DNA from: Apostichopus japonicus
Lineage: Eukaryota > Echinodermata > Holothuroidea > Aspidochirotida > Stichopodidae
NCBI RefSeq assembly: GCF_037975245.1
Contig: NC_092582.1
Location: 9,898,001-9,962,000, forward strand
DNA length: 64,000 bases
Reading direction: 5' to 3'
Shown here: positions 45,709-60,200 of the stretch, piece by piece
Position numbering within the stretch: the stretch's first letter is position 1
How the letters are laid out: each line of letters begins with the position of its first letter
Made by a program: the position numbers and the translations under genes
The notes under the pieces: model-generated
What the model saw: only the letters and a program-made list of their open reading frames with translations
Databases searched by the model: none
Told to the model about the DNA's origin: nothing

Positions 45709-47237
45709 TGTAGTCTTCGGTTTCGATATACCTGATATCGGAAATATCTGCTATTTTTCATTTCCTTCAACCAAGTTTTATAATAGCCATTATAAGAGGT
45801 TGCAATATTTCTACACCAAGAAATTAACTGTGTCGGAATTTTCCAAAATTTCATCACCAACATTCTTCATCATACTTTCTTCTACTCGTGCAATTTTGAC
45901 CTGTCTATTAGGGGTTCAAGGAGGTAGGTTTTTCTATATTGGTTGTCCATAGATTGAATTTTGTGCAACATCATGGGTATGTTTTCAAGTGATTTTTATT
46001 CACAAGAAATGGGAAGTTTCAAATTCTCAACAAATAATCGGCTTAAAATCTTGAAAAGTGGGGCTTTCGGATATTGTGGGCCGTGACGTAGAATCACCTA
46101 CAAAAGCAATCATCCATAGGACATGCAATCAGGTCGAACATGATGTGTGACTGGTTACAATCTTCAAAAAGGTTATGGATGGAAAAAAAACTTTTGGGAA
46201 ATACTTGCGGTTTTCAGGCAAAAGTGTACATCTGGTTGCTCATTTTCAAGCCCGAGAAGTGCCATTTCCGGTGATCTGGGGGGTATCAAAACCAAAAATT
46301 TTTCTTGTACGCTCCGCGCCAACCGATGGTGGCGCTCCGCTTAGATGGTAATTCGCGCCCCCCGGGTTAGAAAATCCTGGATACGCGCCTGCATATATAG
46401 CATTATAAACTAGAACGGTCGTGCGTCCGCGGAGTCATCAATATGAAACGCCATTCCAATAAATATACGGGAATTTCAGTGATGACGACATCATCCCTAT
46501 TAAAGTTTATGGAGTGGTAGAGCTGATGTAATTCATCGTAGACTGGCAGTGGCGGTATCAGGCTTTCCAGGGTGAGGAAAGGGTGTGTGTGTGTGTGGGT
46601 GGGGTGGGGTGGGGGGGGGGGAGGGGCGTATTTTGGAAGCGCAAACATGCAGCTGCATAAAGGTCACATCCACAGGCATATTTAGGGTGCACAGGCGTTT
46701 CAGTTTGTTTTTCCGTAGACGTCTGGGAGAAGATGAAGGTTGTGGTTGGGGTGGGGTAGGGGTGGGGGAAGTTTACAGGAAGGTTGATTGTTTCGCTGGG
46801 TGACATCAAATTGAACACAAACATACAACTTTAAATACATATCAATATGAGAAAGATGGAACTTGAATAAACGATACAATATGGACTGCAGAACAACATT
46901 AACTTATACCAACTACTTTGTAGAATACTGACTAAACGTACAGTTAAAGAACGAGATAATTGAGTACTATCAATAGATTCATTATGATAATGACTAACAT
47001 TCATACAGTGATATTCTCCTATGTTGATGAAAATTGAAATCCTATTTCGTTTTTATTTTGACACCTTTGTTTGCCTTGGTTATATTATCGTAATGTAACA
47101 ACCAACCAAAATATGTATTCAACATGTGTATGTCAAGATCCATTATTCGAAGCTCACTGTTTATACTGCACACATATAAGAAGGTTCTGCTTATTTCATA
47201 TACTGTACTTTGAGACCTCCAGAGTAATACTGTGCTC

Positions 47238-47532
47238 CAGGCGCGTAGCCAAGGGGGGGGGGCGAAGGGGGCAGCCGCCCCCCCCCCCCTTGAGCATATT
47301 TTAAAATTTTTTTTAATGTTTTTATGATATCGTTAGTATTTTCAAAAGAGAAAATGCTAAGATGCAACTTACAAGGCCTGGGAAGTGCCTTTTCCAGCGA
47401 TCTGGGAGGCATTTTCAGCCAAAATTTTCTTGTACGCTTCGCGCCAATCATGGTGGCGCTACGCTTAGATAGTTTGCAATGCCGAATCTACAGTTTCGCC
47501 CCTCCCTTGGCAAATTCCTGGCTACGCACCTG
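47238..47532. mobile_element. Short hAT-like MITE with perfect 8-bp target duplication
   Basis: The left end CAGGCGCGTAGCCAAGG and right end CCTGGCTACGCACCTG are inverted. CTGTGCTC stands at 47230-47237 and 47533-47540 as a perfect 8-bp target duplication. The 295-base unit has a G/C-run hairpin near the left end. The duplication length and CAG start point to hAT. Three relatives lie within the previous 2.5 kb. Confidence 0.9.
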
Positions 47533-48453
47533 CTGTGCTCCTAAATAACATAATCACCGTCAACTTTAAAAAACTGTGATCTGTTGATGAAGGTTAAGGT
47601 ACGATAGGGTATGACGTCATCAACACTAACTTGGACTAATATAATGATATACGTATTTCATAAAAAAAAAAAAAAAAGTTGGGCTCAAATTTGCCGATAT
47701 TTTTGGTGGCTTATGAAGAATCTTATCCCAAGCTGATAATTTATGCTACCTACGTCACGAGGCAGATATAATACAGCTTAAACGTATAGACGTGTCCAAT
47801 TATAAATTGTCCAAGTCAGGATTCCAGTGGTTCTGCGAAAAACACAAAACATAATAGGTTCAACTACATATATAGTACAGTGTTCATGTCAGTATATAAG
47901 TCATTCGCGTGATTCGACATTCATTCCCTGTACAAAGATCAAGTACACTATACAGTCTCAGTGTAGTGGGAATATATTCATTTGAAATGTCTAACGATGT
48001 TGTCAAACAAAAAATGAAACGAATTTATATAAACCTTAACAAAGCATTTGAAGTTATTGTTTTGCAAGCTCCGTAACCGTTTCTATTGTCTCATTACAAT
48101 CAACATATCGTTGCGGGGTCGGGGAGTGACATGGATTTACAAATTTTCAACTCAAAAGGTTAACATTCCAGACTAACTATGATGACTGTTGGCTATAGAG
48201 GGTTGTTTGTACAGGCCCATTCGAGAAAGAATTAAAATAAATGTTGTTTTATAGCAATGCGATTAAATAAAATTGTTACAGTTATCATGATCCACTCTCA
48301 GCCCAAGTCCCCTTATGTCGATACTTTAACTGTATGTTCGACATTGTAGAAGTAGAGTGCCCGTTCAGCTTGCCGTATGTGTTATAGTAAAGAATATATC
48401 GGGTTAGAATGGTCATGTGCCTGCTGGCTCATGAATGTTGAGATATGATACTT

Positions 48454-48454
<1 letters not shown>

Positions 48455-48511
<57 letters not shown>
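48455..48511. repeat. (AT)n microsatellite
   Basis: A nearly pure AT repeat of about 55 bases. Similar tracts: 50826-50874, 57160-57225 (mixed AC/AT), and 61750-61820, about 70 bases. Confidence 0.9.
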
Positions 48512-48513
<2 letters not shown>

Positions 48514-50824
48514 CGCAGACTCAATTCCTACGTGTGGGCGTGTAGTCAGGGGGCCAGCATCTGATTGGTTAATTGTAAAATTCAATTGCTTTAAGTGGAG
48601 ACCTGTTGAGATCTCACTGCGATGCGTGTTTGAATCTTTCTTTAATCTTTGGCGACTTCTTTAAAGGAACAGAGTATTAGCGATGGAAATGAATATAGGC
48701 AAAACAAAAATCTCTCTAAATGTGTGTTGATATGAATCATCATAGATTTTCATATTAATATATATCTTTACAGTATGTGAGTCTTAAATTTGATGTTGAA
48801 ACATAAGTATTGGCGTTGGTTGGCAATTTTGCACGTCAACTGCCCTGTCATCTCAATGAATATCTATCTTCGAGGAAAGTGACGTGATGTAAAATTAACA
48901 AATTTGTTACACCCATTTTGTATGCAACGTTTCTTATACAACCAAAAGAAGATCTTGTAAAATCCTGTGACAATTTTCAATGTACCATTGCTGTGAAAAT
49001 TCAGTCTTCATATTTAAATAAGATATGTTTATCAAATTTTAACACGTTTTGATGTTGCCATGTTAGTATATATATATAAATGTACATTATATATGAATAC
49101 ATATGTATATATATATATGAAATGGTATACCGTTTTAGTGCCTGTTGCGAGACAAAGGTTATGTTGCAGATCGGAAGTTGGCTGGTTAAAAGGGCAAAAA
49201 CTGGCGACAGGTGGGCAATATACGTGTACGGGTGTGATGGTTTGGACGTGTGGTCATGTACAGTATACTAATACAAAGAACGCGGTAAAGTTGTAACTGG
49301 TCTGCAATTTGGTCAAACTGTTCTTACTCAAGAATAATATGTGATGTTCATTATAACACACCATCCTAGAATAGCTTTGCTTCAATTTCTGTGACTTGCG
49401 AGGAACCGATGAATTTGATACGGCCTTTAACATTTCATCAATCAGACACCTTCTTTTAAAGAAGTAATTTCTTTACATACACATTTACAAAAGTTTAACA
49501 TCTTTTTCTCGGAAACGACCTACATTGTTGATTATATTATCCAAAAGCCACAAGCCGCTTTAACTGTTCAGTGATTGGTGCGACAGATTGCTCTCCGGGG
49601 CCCCGAATAAAATCATATCACATACTCCCCGACCCCCCATTTTTTCCTCAAGTCTTCATTTCTTCTTAACTACCGTATATTATGAAAATGAGGAAGCATT
49701 ATTCTTTATCGCAAATTTTCCCGAGTCTATACCGTCCGTCCTTATTAACCCAAGGCTCTGGAATTGAATCCGGGTCCTGTAAGCTCCTCTCATCAGGTCT
49801 GGTTGCACCCATGTACCACCATAGTCTATCCAGATGTACCCGCCGTAATAAGAGTCACTCAGTAACTACGGTACCTTAGAATTGCTGAATACGAATCTTG
49901 TGAATCATAGCTTTCCATCCAGTACATTAAATATGTATCATTTAGCCGTACCATATTTTGACAGTTAATTACTATAACACTTTTCGCCCCCCCCCTATTT
50001 TTTGTTATGTAAAGTAGAATAAGCTATAACGGTACACCTTCTATGAACGTGTATCTGTCTGTATACAGATTAAAAGGTGTTTGCTTTGAAAAGTAAAGGA
50101 GGACTTTCTCGAGATATTATATGTCTACAAAGAGACTTCTTTGGTGATATATCATTTGCAGACTGCGAAAACGAGACCGAGTCTTTGCCAAACCTTGCCT
50201 GCTAGATCTCCCCACCCCTCCCCTCACCTACACGCTTCCTCCCTCACTCCTCCGTTCCCTTTCGCATGTTTCTCACCTGCACATATTTACACGACATACC
50301 TATATTGCAACGGGAGTCAGTGCTAATCATTTTCGTCATAAGTTATCTTCAACATGACCTTATGAAATCCCGTTGCACGGAATTCTTTATGATACCCAAC
50401 TCTATGAACATGCTCCCCTTTAAACTGGCTTTATTAAAACAGGTCATCGGAGATCCACCAAGGTGCCAGGTGTACCGGTTGGATTGCAAACTTTACCTGC
50501 GATGTGCTACATATCACTTGCTACTAATAAACTGCATTTTTGTTCATCGAGATCGCGTCAAGCTGTTCACGCGGTGAACAACTGACGAATATTTTAGGAA
50601 CTGTTTTTAATATTTTATCCAAACTTGTTTTGAGTCTTCTAGGATGCATTTGATTATTTTTTATTCTCTTTTAATTGAAGAAGAAAAAAAATCATATTGA
50701 TCCTATTTACATCTCCCATGGGGTTGGGTCAAATTGTTCCAATAACTCGGTCAAGTAGCAACCAAGACAAAGGTATTCTATATTAATGCTATATACTGTC
50801 CCTGTAATTGATAACGTACAGTAG

Positions 50825-50825
<1 letters not shown>

Positions 50826-50874
<49 letters not shown>
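50826..50874. repeat. (AT)n microsatellite
   Basis: A nearly pure AT repeat of about 49 bases. Confidence 0.9.
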
Positions 50875-50876
<2 letters not shown>

Positions 50877-53800
50877 CTAGCATGCTATAAATAAATTAGG
50901 TCAATATGTACTACCTATAATTGTGTATAGCTGTCCAGTCGTTTTATTCCAATTGAGGATATCTTGCACCCTGTTCATCCCTCGGTTCATAAAGCCAGAT
51001 CTATATTTAAACTGATGTTGTTGTTGGGTGTATTTTTTTTTTACATAAGGATGAATTTAGATGTAAGTAGAAACATTACAACAACGTGCCCTGTAACCAA
51101 TAGAATGAGTTGGTTACACAGAGGGACGTTAGAGGGGCGGCGTCGGTCCCCCACTGTGTGATAATAGATGGTAAAAAGAAAAAACTAGAAAAAAAATGTT
51201 GGTCGTATTTTCGTAGAATTTTAGAAGCTCTTTGAGAACGACAAACTGATATGGCCAGGCCCTACTTGCATGTCATTTATAATATGCTGATTAATGTTGA
51301 GTGCTTGGGACCATTCTAGTGACGTCACTTTGTGAGACTATATGAGTTACTCCTGGTATGAAAGTATTACCCTGTATGGGTAATTCTTCCCATTCTCCAC
51401 GGTTGGTAAATCTGCTTTGTGTAAGCAGATTGATTGGTATGTTGTTGAAATAAATATATATATATGTTTTAAAATGGCGGAGAATGAGCCTCTGAAATGC
51501 CAATAAAACGGTTAGTTTGCTTTCAAAACAATCACAGCGCGATGGGGTCAGTGACTGGGTGAGTGGGTGAGAGAAGATATCTCATTTTGTATACGGGTTT
51601 GTGGCATGTGGCTGCGTCTATACAGTGAAGTGTGCATTCTACCGCATGTGATACAAAACACTGCTTAAATGGTATGTGTAGGTTTCTAGCCAGTCGTTTC
51701 ATTCTTTGAAGTGTCTTTGGCTATATACCCCATCAAATACAGTTGTGCAAAGTGTTAATGTGTCTAATTAGCGTTATCAACAAAAAACAATATAACGCCT
51801 ACATATATAGCCTATCGTGAATTTTGGACATTACTAACAGTTTTGCGTAGGTGTGTGTGGGGGGAGGGGGGGGGGGGTGGTGGGAGAGATATTTAGCATA
51901 TTTCAAGATAACAATTAAATCATTCAGCATTATATTACAAAAGAAATATAAATTTAGGACACTTCCAGGTACTGAACTACCTTGTCAGCGAGATGTGACA
52001 GACAAGTGTTGTAAGTAACACCTCCAAGTATATAGGGAAAAAAAAGTTGAGTTCTGACAAATTTATCCTATTCTCAAATTTATGTCGTCCTAAATTGGAA
52101 TCTTAGTCAAATTCGCCTCAGTTTGACCATCATCTGCATGGTTTCCTATCCTTTAGAGTAACGTGAATTTTGATGTATGAAAGGGGTTTTTTCCCTTATG
52201 TTTTCATAAATAATTGTAACAGTGGGCGACTTCTATTATCCTGCAGGGAATGCTTGTAGTTGACCATCTTCGGCAGGTGCGAAATGTATAAACGAGGCTG
52301 TCCGATATATAACTTTCTGTTGATTTTAAAATGACCCTTTGGAATACACTACGGTATCGTTTTCTAATAGTTATCTTACCCGAGGCGAAAGACCATGTCT
52401 GAAATCAGTAAATAAAATGTGAGTTTTATTAAAACTGTAAGGCTGTAACCATATAGTGGATATAGTCTATACGATATAGCCTATAGCCTAAGGATAATAG
52501 CTTCATTGTTATGCAATAGGTATGAAAGTAACATATTGTTGCCCTCAAAATATTGACATGTACGTGAAAAGGTGAATGACCATTATATGAGGGTTCATAT
52601 GAGAATAACATTATAGGTTCACAGTAACACCCTAAAGCCTATGACAGACCATGCAAATTTGTCTTTCACACTAAATAGAACGTTTACAATTTTTTATTCC
52701 AAAAAATAAGGGGGAGATTATGAAAAAGCAGTGAGAATGGGGCAAAATCCACCAAAACATGATAACGAAATGAAAGGTAAACATGAAACAAATTTGGGTT
52801 TTATACGTCACCTATATGCAATCATATTCTTCGCAAAAGACAAAGTAGATTTTCTCTATACGTTCCTAAGACAGGTAACACCATATCACGTACGGGCCGA
52901 TTTAAATGAAGAAAGAAAAATAACAAACCCAGTCAGAAATCAACATTTGCCGGAAGATTAGCATATAGTGTCCAGAGACCTTGCAATGGGATTGCCTAAC
53001 ACAATATCGAGAGAGTTAACAAGTCTGCTGTAGCGATTGTAATTGTAATTGAAAACGGAATATTCAAATCTAATAGATTAATTTAATTTCAAGTTAATTG
53101 TTTGAAATTGAAAGACCAGATTGCGCGCTTGATCAAGTATGTTGATTATAGCTGTTGATAGTGTGTATAATAGGCCTAATGTTATCAGCCGTCTGGTGTC
53201 TGATAATATACACGTTCTTTACCGTTTGATTCTTTAAATATTTGATTTTAAGTTTATGATCCTTTCAGTATTTGGAAAATAGATTATTACTACACGGTTA
53301 TGCGTGGGTGTATAGCGCTCATAACACATTCGGTATCTTAAAGCTATTATATTGAAATTCTGAAACTATATCACTATAATTTTCACTTTTGTCATCTTGG
53401 TGAGATATTTTTATCTGTGTGATCATTGACTAAAATCATAATATTCCCCATTTGAATGACTGGAAATCCAGATGGTGCATATATTTATATATCTAGTAAT
53501 AACAACAGACATACCTAAAACACATAAAATATAAGGTTTCAAGAAAGAGCAAAGGTTAATGCATGCAGGGAAATCCAATGAGATATGTTTCCCATTTAAG
53601 CCCATAAGTAGATTAAGAAATAAATAACACATACACCAAAGAGATTTATCGGATTGTCCATCTGCGATGAAGAAATGAGCTCTTAATTCTATTGGTTTGC
53701 TGAAATGACAGATCATTGGACTTTGAGTCAATGACTTTTCCTCTGGAAAAGAATGTCAACTCCTTAGCAGAGGGTTCACACGAGAGTACAGAGACTAAAT

Positions 53801-56397
53801 AAGTTGAGTGTGTTTTACTTTTTATTTGCATAATATTTAGGTAGGAGTTCGTATGGAACGCCGGATCTGCATTGTAACGTTAATATATTCGACTACAATG
53901 GTTCCGTTTGGTTCGTTCTGCCCTGTGGACACGTTTCACATTGGGGATAAGAGAGGGAGGTGAGGGGAATGGTTGGGGAGGGGAGGAGTCAGTCCAATGT
54001 CCAGTGATGTTGAAACTACCGTCTGTGGCGTGTACCACGTCCTCGTAATGAAACTTATCGAGGGCCGTGGCCTTCCCGTCCTCTCTCCTCCTAATGACGA
54101 CCACATCTTACTTGACCCTACCTCCTTCCCCTCCCCTCCCCATCCCACTAACCCAACCCCTCCCCTCCCCACTCACCCGACCCTCGGCAACACAGGCTGT
54201 TGTTGGCAAAGAAATTTATAATATAGCTACCATATAAAGCTAAATACAAATAGATGCCGAGAAGAGATACTAAGATCTATAAGAATTTCGTCACGACCAG
54301 GGGAGAAGTGAAGAGAGCTCGCGAGAGAGGGAGACATAGAGAAAGGGAGAGGGGTGGGGAGGCGGGGAGGGAAGGGGTAGAGCGGGAATAGGGGGACCCA
54401 CGTTGACAAACAAATATTCAACATAGTAGAAATCGATCAACTTCCGTTGTACCTTCCAGTAGCAGTATTCCTCCAAAGGGATATTCCTTTGAGGCAGTTT
54501 GTTATGTCAGAGAAGAATTTATTTTTATTTTTTTCACCTGTTTTGCTCTATAAATCATTTTGATTCAGGTTGACAAATCTTTTCGGGCAAAGTTTGATCC
54601 GTTGAATGATCTGTGTTCCGTCCAAATAAATTATAACTTATTGATATCCTGTTTTTTATTATCTGTTTATTATAACTAGGTTACGTTTACAGCTTTAGGG
54701 AACATTAATGTTTTTGCAAGTCAAAATGAAAATAACTGATTGATGGTTTTCGGACCTCATTTGGTGAATATAATAAACAATCAGTGGAAAGTAATAAGAC
54801 AGACAGAGTGAGAGAGAGAGAGGTGGAGACAGAAGTGACGTGTGTTGGGGTGGGGGAGGGGGGTAGCTTCGGAAGCTCATCAACATTTCGGAATATCAAA
54901 AGGTATACAAACGTGATAAATTCAGGAAAGTGAAAACGATCAAGCTTCCTCGTGAAGAAAAAAAAAGAAGAACATAGAATGGAAATGTTTGAGGGTGATC
55001 CCTGGGTTGCAAGTTTGTTCTTGTAGGCGATTAAAGTATAAATGAAAGGGTATCGTGTTTCTCGCCTCGCAACAGTCCTGTCATGGGAAAGGAGGGGTGG
55101 GGGTAAGGTTGGGGTGTTGGGGCGAAGATCTCCTGGACGCGTGTTCAATACGAGAGCCCTGGGAAATATATATAGGATGAAGGATAATATATTTATCATT
55201 TTCATAATAAAAAAAACTTGAGGAAAACTAAAGATATGGAAAAAGAGTCGAGTTATATCATTGTCCCCGGTCTTAGTCAATTATTGTAAACCCTTTCAAC
55301 AAATTTGAAAACAGTAGAAAACTTAAACTGATAAGTTACTTAAGTTACACTAAGTCCGTGACTTCATTATTTGCTTGTTTCGTTTCACTGACATAGCTCG
55401 ACGTACCAACCTGCAGTATATATAGACATGGCTCATACAGAGATGGAGTTCACGCGTCGTATAAACGACCCATTCACACAAAGGTATATTCAACTGAAGA
55501 GAAGAAAGAAACTTAACGTTTAGCTCTCATTATTATACGTCCAGGGGTGCGTGAAATGCTTCACAAATAATAGGCGTGGGCTGGAGCGGGATTAATATCA
55601 TCTGGGATACCAAGGTATCATAGGCTTGTCTTCTTCTTAGGTTTGTCAGGCACAACCCGACGATAGGAAGCTTGGTAACTTTCGCCTGGAATTATTCACG
55701 AATCCCCCGTAACCTTGGAGTGGAAGCATGCGGTGGGGTTTGACCTATGAGGCCCCATAGGACATTGTCTCTCCTTTCCTGTTGAAAAATATATCACTGT
55801 GAATGGAGCAGACATTAGTCCAACATGTTTCTGTCCCGATTATAACCGAAATTAAACTTCAACTCCTGGGTTTATTAAAAAAAAAAACATCTCTCAATTG
55901 GCCCCCCCCCCCAAGAAAAAGAGGTAATTTGACTAATCAAAGCCTTTGTGAACCTGATTTTAAAAACACATCAATGAAAGAAAATAGAAAAGAAGTAGGC
56001 AATGCTGAAGTAGGGTGACATAGCATGCAGGTTTATCTTTACACACTCGACACCTCCTTTTAAATTGAAAAACTTTTCTATCCTATTAGGCCCAGTACGA
56101 AGGATGCAAATTGATCATAATTTACTTTGAGCATTTATCTTTTGGTTTAGAAGTAGGCAATTAATCTTTTAAGCAATCAAAAGGCCTCTTTAACCGATTG
56201 AACCGGTAAAGAGCGGTACCGTATCCTGTCGGTAAAGTTTGTATACACACAGCACGTCAAGTGTGAAATCTCTTACTTTGTGTACATTGCCTGTGTGCAT
56301 ACATGAGAATTTTAATAAAATGTGTGATGTTTATATGTGCTCAAAAGCTGATCACGTTTAAAGCTTACAGCCAAAAGCAACATTGCGGTTTGTTAGC

Positions 56398-56432
56398 CCA
56401 GGGAGTTGTTATGGACCATAAAAACTCCCTGG
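56398..56432. other. Perfect 10-bp hairpin
   Basis: CCAGGGAGTT (56398-56407) and AACTCCCTGG (56423-56432) are exact inverses around a 15-base loop. TTAGCC occurs just outside on both sides as a direct repeat. Confidence 0.8.
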
Positions 56433-57152
56433 TTAGCCATAGAGTTGCTTTATTGTTTGCCGTTCCGACTTCTTCAATCTTGTTAAGGTGTTTTAAGGAA
56501 CAAATATACTGTACTTGCTTGATATACTCAGGCACCTGTCAACATAAAGCTTATATATCAGAGCGGATTTTCAGTTCTTTTAGAATAGCTAAGTGATTGG
56601 CACCCCTTTGTAAACCTTCCCATAACAACGGCGCCGAAAAGATGTAGGTTGATAATCTCCCCCCCCCCCCCCCTCCATGAAACACCCAACATTCTAGAAT
56701 AATACGCTATGTCAGCATTGAGGAGATTATTGATCTTATAAGATTTCAGATGGGAATCGCGTCGACTTTATCCGGTGCATTACTACGAACAATTGCTTGA
56801 ATTGGTCCAAACCTGATATTAAGGGACGCAGACGACGATATGCTGGTCACGTGGCAATGTAATCTCGTGGATCTGATATTATGGCGAGATTACTCGATCA
56901 TTCATTGCTTCTCCGACCTTCCCTTCATAACCCTTCTTAACCCCTCTTATCGACAATGACACTCTTACCCTAACCCTTTAATGACCCTAATCCTGATTAA
57001 ACGCAATCGCTCTTATACTACTGTACTGGGGAAACAAGAAATTGCTCATCTCTCCAGCTCACATAAAGGGATATAACATGTCGACTACATTAAACAACAA
57101 TAACCCCGGTGATCATACGAATGAGTGAAATTTATATATAATGTAGAGGAAC

Positions 57153-57226
57153 ATACACACACACACACATATATATACATACATATATATATATATACAT
57201 ACGTATATATATATATATATATATAA
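57153..57226. repeat. Compound (AC)n-(AT)n microsatellite
   Basis: An ACACAC run followed by AT repeats with CATACATA and CATACGTA interruptions. Confidence 0.85.
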
Positions 57227-60200
57227 GGTAACGTTTGCATGGTCAATAACCCTCTACCCCCCCCCCCCCCAACCCCACCCTTCAACCGCCCTTCTACAAA
57301 ATATCAACATAATGGATAAACCATGAACTTATACACAATCTTTCCACGTTAAAGTATTACGGACATCTAGCCAATTTGGCCCATATTCAGTGCATCTGTT
57401 GTGTGTGAAAGTCTCATTCAAAAACAGTTGAAATATTTCGGCTAGCTCTTTCATTTCCAAGACAATACACATTTGAAGTTTTGTTAAATCTGGGGAAACT
57501 CCTTAACTATATGACGTGGAGTAAGTTGTGCTCTTCAACATGTCGTTTTTATTAGCCCTCGATAATTTAACCCATAATTACAAGCCCACATATCATTTCA
57601 ATAATCTGATCTTCTTATTTCAAAGAAGACAAAACTATTCCAGAAAATCGTCTTAGGACATTGCACAAACCTGTGTTTGGTGTCCTTGAAACGAAGATTT
57701 TTGAAAACAAAGGGTAACATACCAGAAATTTTGGGCAAATCCCTCCCTGAAATCTTTAACCTACATGCGCAGAAAAACAAAGACAAACATGTAGTCTTAT
57801 ATCTTTACATTCCCGATTTATTAAATGACGGAGCAATAGCGAGAAGCACCCATGCATACGAATTCCTTCAACACCAAATATGCTCCTATAACTCGTAGAA
57901 GATATCACCTCTCGTGTATAGCCTAATTGTTATTCACGTATACGCCCGGATGAACAATTCATGGAATCACGTGACGCTAACTTGAAAACTGTTTAGATGG
58001 GAGGGGGTGTTGTTGAAGGCATCGTGTTCAACCGATTTTCATTGGCTTTGGATGCGTCAGAAGAAATTACACAAACCATGGAATGTGTCTAACCGGAACA
58101 AAAGAGACAGGCCTTTAGTCACAATGGGCTTTAGACAATAAAACATTTTTATTGATTATTGGATATGTAACATACAATATAGACTACTCTAGCCAGTTCT
58201 TGTTTTGTTTTTACGCTTCCTATCTGAATAATAATTTTGTCTAGTTTGCTCCACTTTCTAGTCCTCCCTTCCCCTGGTCGTAAGATTCCCCCCTCCCCAC
58301 CAGGCAATGATGTTCCCTGGATCGTCCAGACGGCCGAGCGGGTCTAGAGAGGGAGTGAGCCCCCACCCCCAACTAGTGATCCACTCCGAGATGGGATTGA
58401 CTGTGTTGTTTTGTAGTTTAATATTGTTACAACGACTAGTGACAGTTTGTTTATCTCCATTGCTATCCTCTTTTCTCTTTCTTTCTTTACTTCGTAGTTA
58501 TGAATATATATACATCGCATAACTATATATATGCATTTTGTGTAATTCTGTTTGTTTGTGTGTTGACTCAAACGAGCCAGTAGTTACAGAAGTAGTATAG
58601 GTACTGTCCGTATTCGTCACGAAGCGCATTGTTGATATATGTGCTGAATGACTCGAGTAACTTTTGTCTAGTTTAGTCCCCCCCCCCCCACACCTTGTTT
58701 CTGCTTTTCATTTCCGCTATCCTGTAGAGCGATAAGGCTCGTTCCCCTGTCACACCTGCAGGATCAAGCGCCAACGGAGAATCAACATGAAAAGATAAGT
58801 CTACGTCTACAGTATATACAAATGTTACTATGCATGCGTGGAGTTAGATAACATAGGACTGAACACTATAGGTAACGGATTATTATAGTTAGTAATCAGA
58901 ACAATAAACACTAGCTTAAGTGTACAATCAACATGGTAGAATATATACCTTCACAAAAAATGTACTGGAAATCCTTGAACTTTGCTTTAAAAATAAACAG
59001 TTCTACCCACATAGATAAATATTCATATCGTCATAACAACGAAGTGATAAATGATTTGATGTTTATAAGTCTATTACAAATTATCCAGCTAATATAATAT
59101 ACAGAGAAACTTAACGCCATGTTAGCCTATATCAAATATGCCATACATGATCACTATCAAAAAATAAATGTCATTTCCAATGAACCTTGATATGCTTTAT
59201 AGGATCGACATGTTGATTTTAAAGTAGAGGATGGTGCCTGCATCGTGTACACCTCCCCCCTCCCTACCCTGACACGTAAATCTTCAGTTCAATAATCTAT
59301 TGCTATAAAGATCATTCTGAAATTAGCTATAATATAGGACCAAAATAGTACCAGTTGGTGGGAAACATTTTCCCAAGACTTACAAGAGAAGGGTAGGGGT
59401 ATAGGGCAAGGGGGAAGGGTATGGGGGCACTGCCACGTGAATTGGGAAGTGTTAAACAAGTTAGATAAGTTAAAATTACAACATGTTCTCGTTTTCATTA
59501 TGCTATACGTAATGAGAAATGAGGACGACCAAAGGAGGAGCTTGATGACGTAATTTTCCCCGGACGCCGCCCTCGCTCTCGACACCGCAGCGTGTCAGAT
59601 GTATCTACGTCTGGTCTGTCGGAAGTTGCAATTGAATCTAACAAAATAGTGATAACTGACACGCGATTAGCTACATGCTGATTACCAGTTAGTTAGGCCT
59701 ACGACATGTCAAGCGGGAAGGAGTAGCATTAACACATGGCAGTCGAACGTAGACTGCACTGATGTTATAATGTAGAGAACTGCAGAATGATGTCTACATG
59801 TATACTTTTAATACCGAAACGCAACCGGTTGTTTCAAATAGGGCAATTGAAGTTCCGTGACGCATTAAAACTGAACAAAGCTATACCTATAGGCTAATGT
59901 AGACCAAGAAAAATAACTAGGAAAGACGTTCCCACATATGTAGGAAAAGATAAAAGTGTATGTCTCTGTTATCGCAGTAAGCTTATATTACACCGGTACA
60001 GCAATACGTTGATGATGTTGGATTAGAAAAACGGCTAGTTGTAACAATTTTGACTATTTATGACCTTGAGGTTGCGGCGGGAAGGGGAGGGGAGGGGTTC
60101 AAAACATGGCGAAAGTACCAGAGGGTCTTCTTTCCGAAGTACATATTTGTTTACCATACAACACTACCGTGGTTTGCTTACATTACAAATCAATACATTT

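Larger units (their letters stand above)
44733..46391. mobile_element. Long member of a CAGGYGYGTAKCC hAT-like family
   Basis: The left end CAGGTGCGTATCCAGG (44733-44748) is inverted at 46376-46391 as CCTGGATACGCGCCTG. Its 3' 150 bases match those of the 47238-47532 element, including TTGTACGCTCCGCGCCAA and GGTGGCGCT. CATAT flanks both ends, but a full 8-bp duplication is not seen. A polypurine tract and at least one shorter related copy lie inside. Confidence 0.65.

Noticed and set aside
45539-45952. 137-residue + frame inside the hAT-like element, as a transposase remnant
   Set aside because: It shows no hAT dimerisation or zinc-finger pattern and overlaps an inverted-repeat copy.
44733-46391. 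A full 8-bp target duplication for the long hAT-like element
   Set aside because: Only CATAT is shared by the two flanks, so the duplication cannot be claimed.
48382-48585. Open frames with IYIYIY repeats (also near 57085-57285 and 61636-61842)
   Set aside because: They are translations of AT microsatellites.
54705-55280. 191-residue minus-strand open frame
   Set aside because: It is Ser/Pro/Leu/Phe-rich, overlaps GA/CT-rich runs, and has no splice sites, domains or promoter context that I can recognise.
58325-58350. tRNA-Ser/Leu-like A box (GGCCGAGCGGGTCTAGA)
   Set aside because: No B box or pairing arms follow at the right distance.
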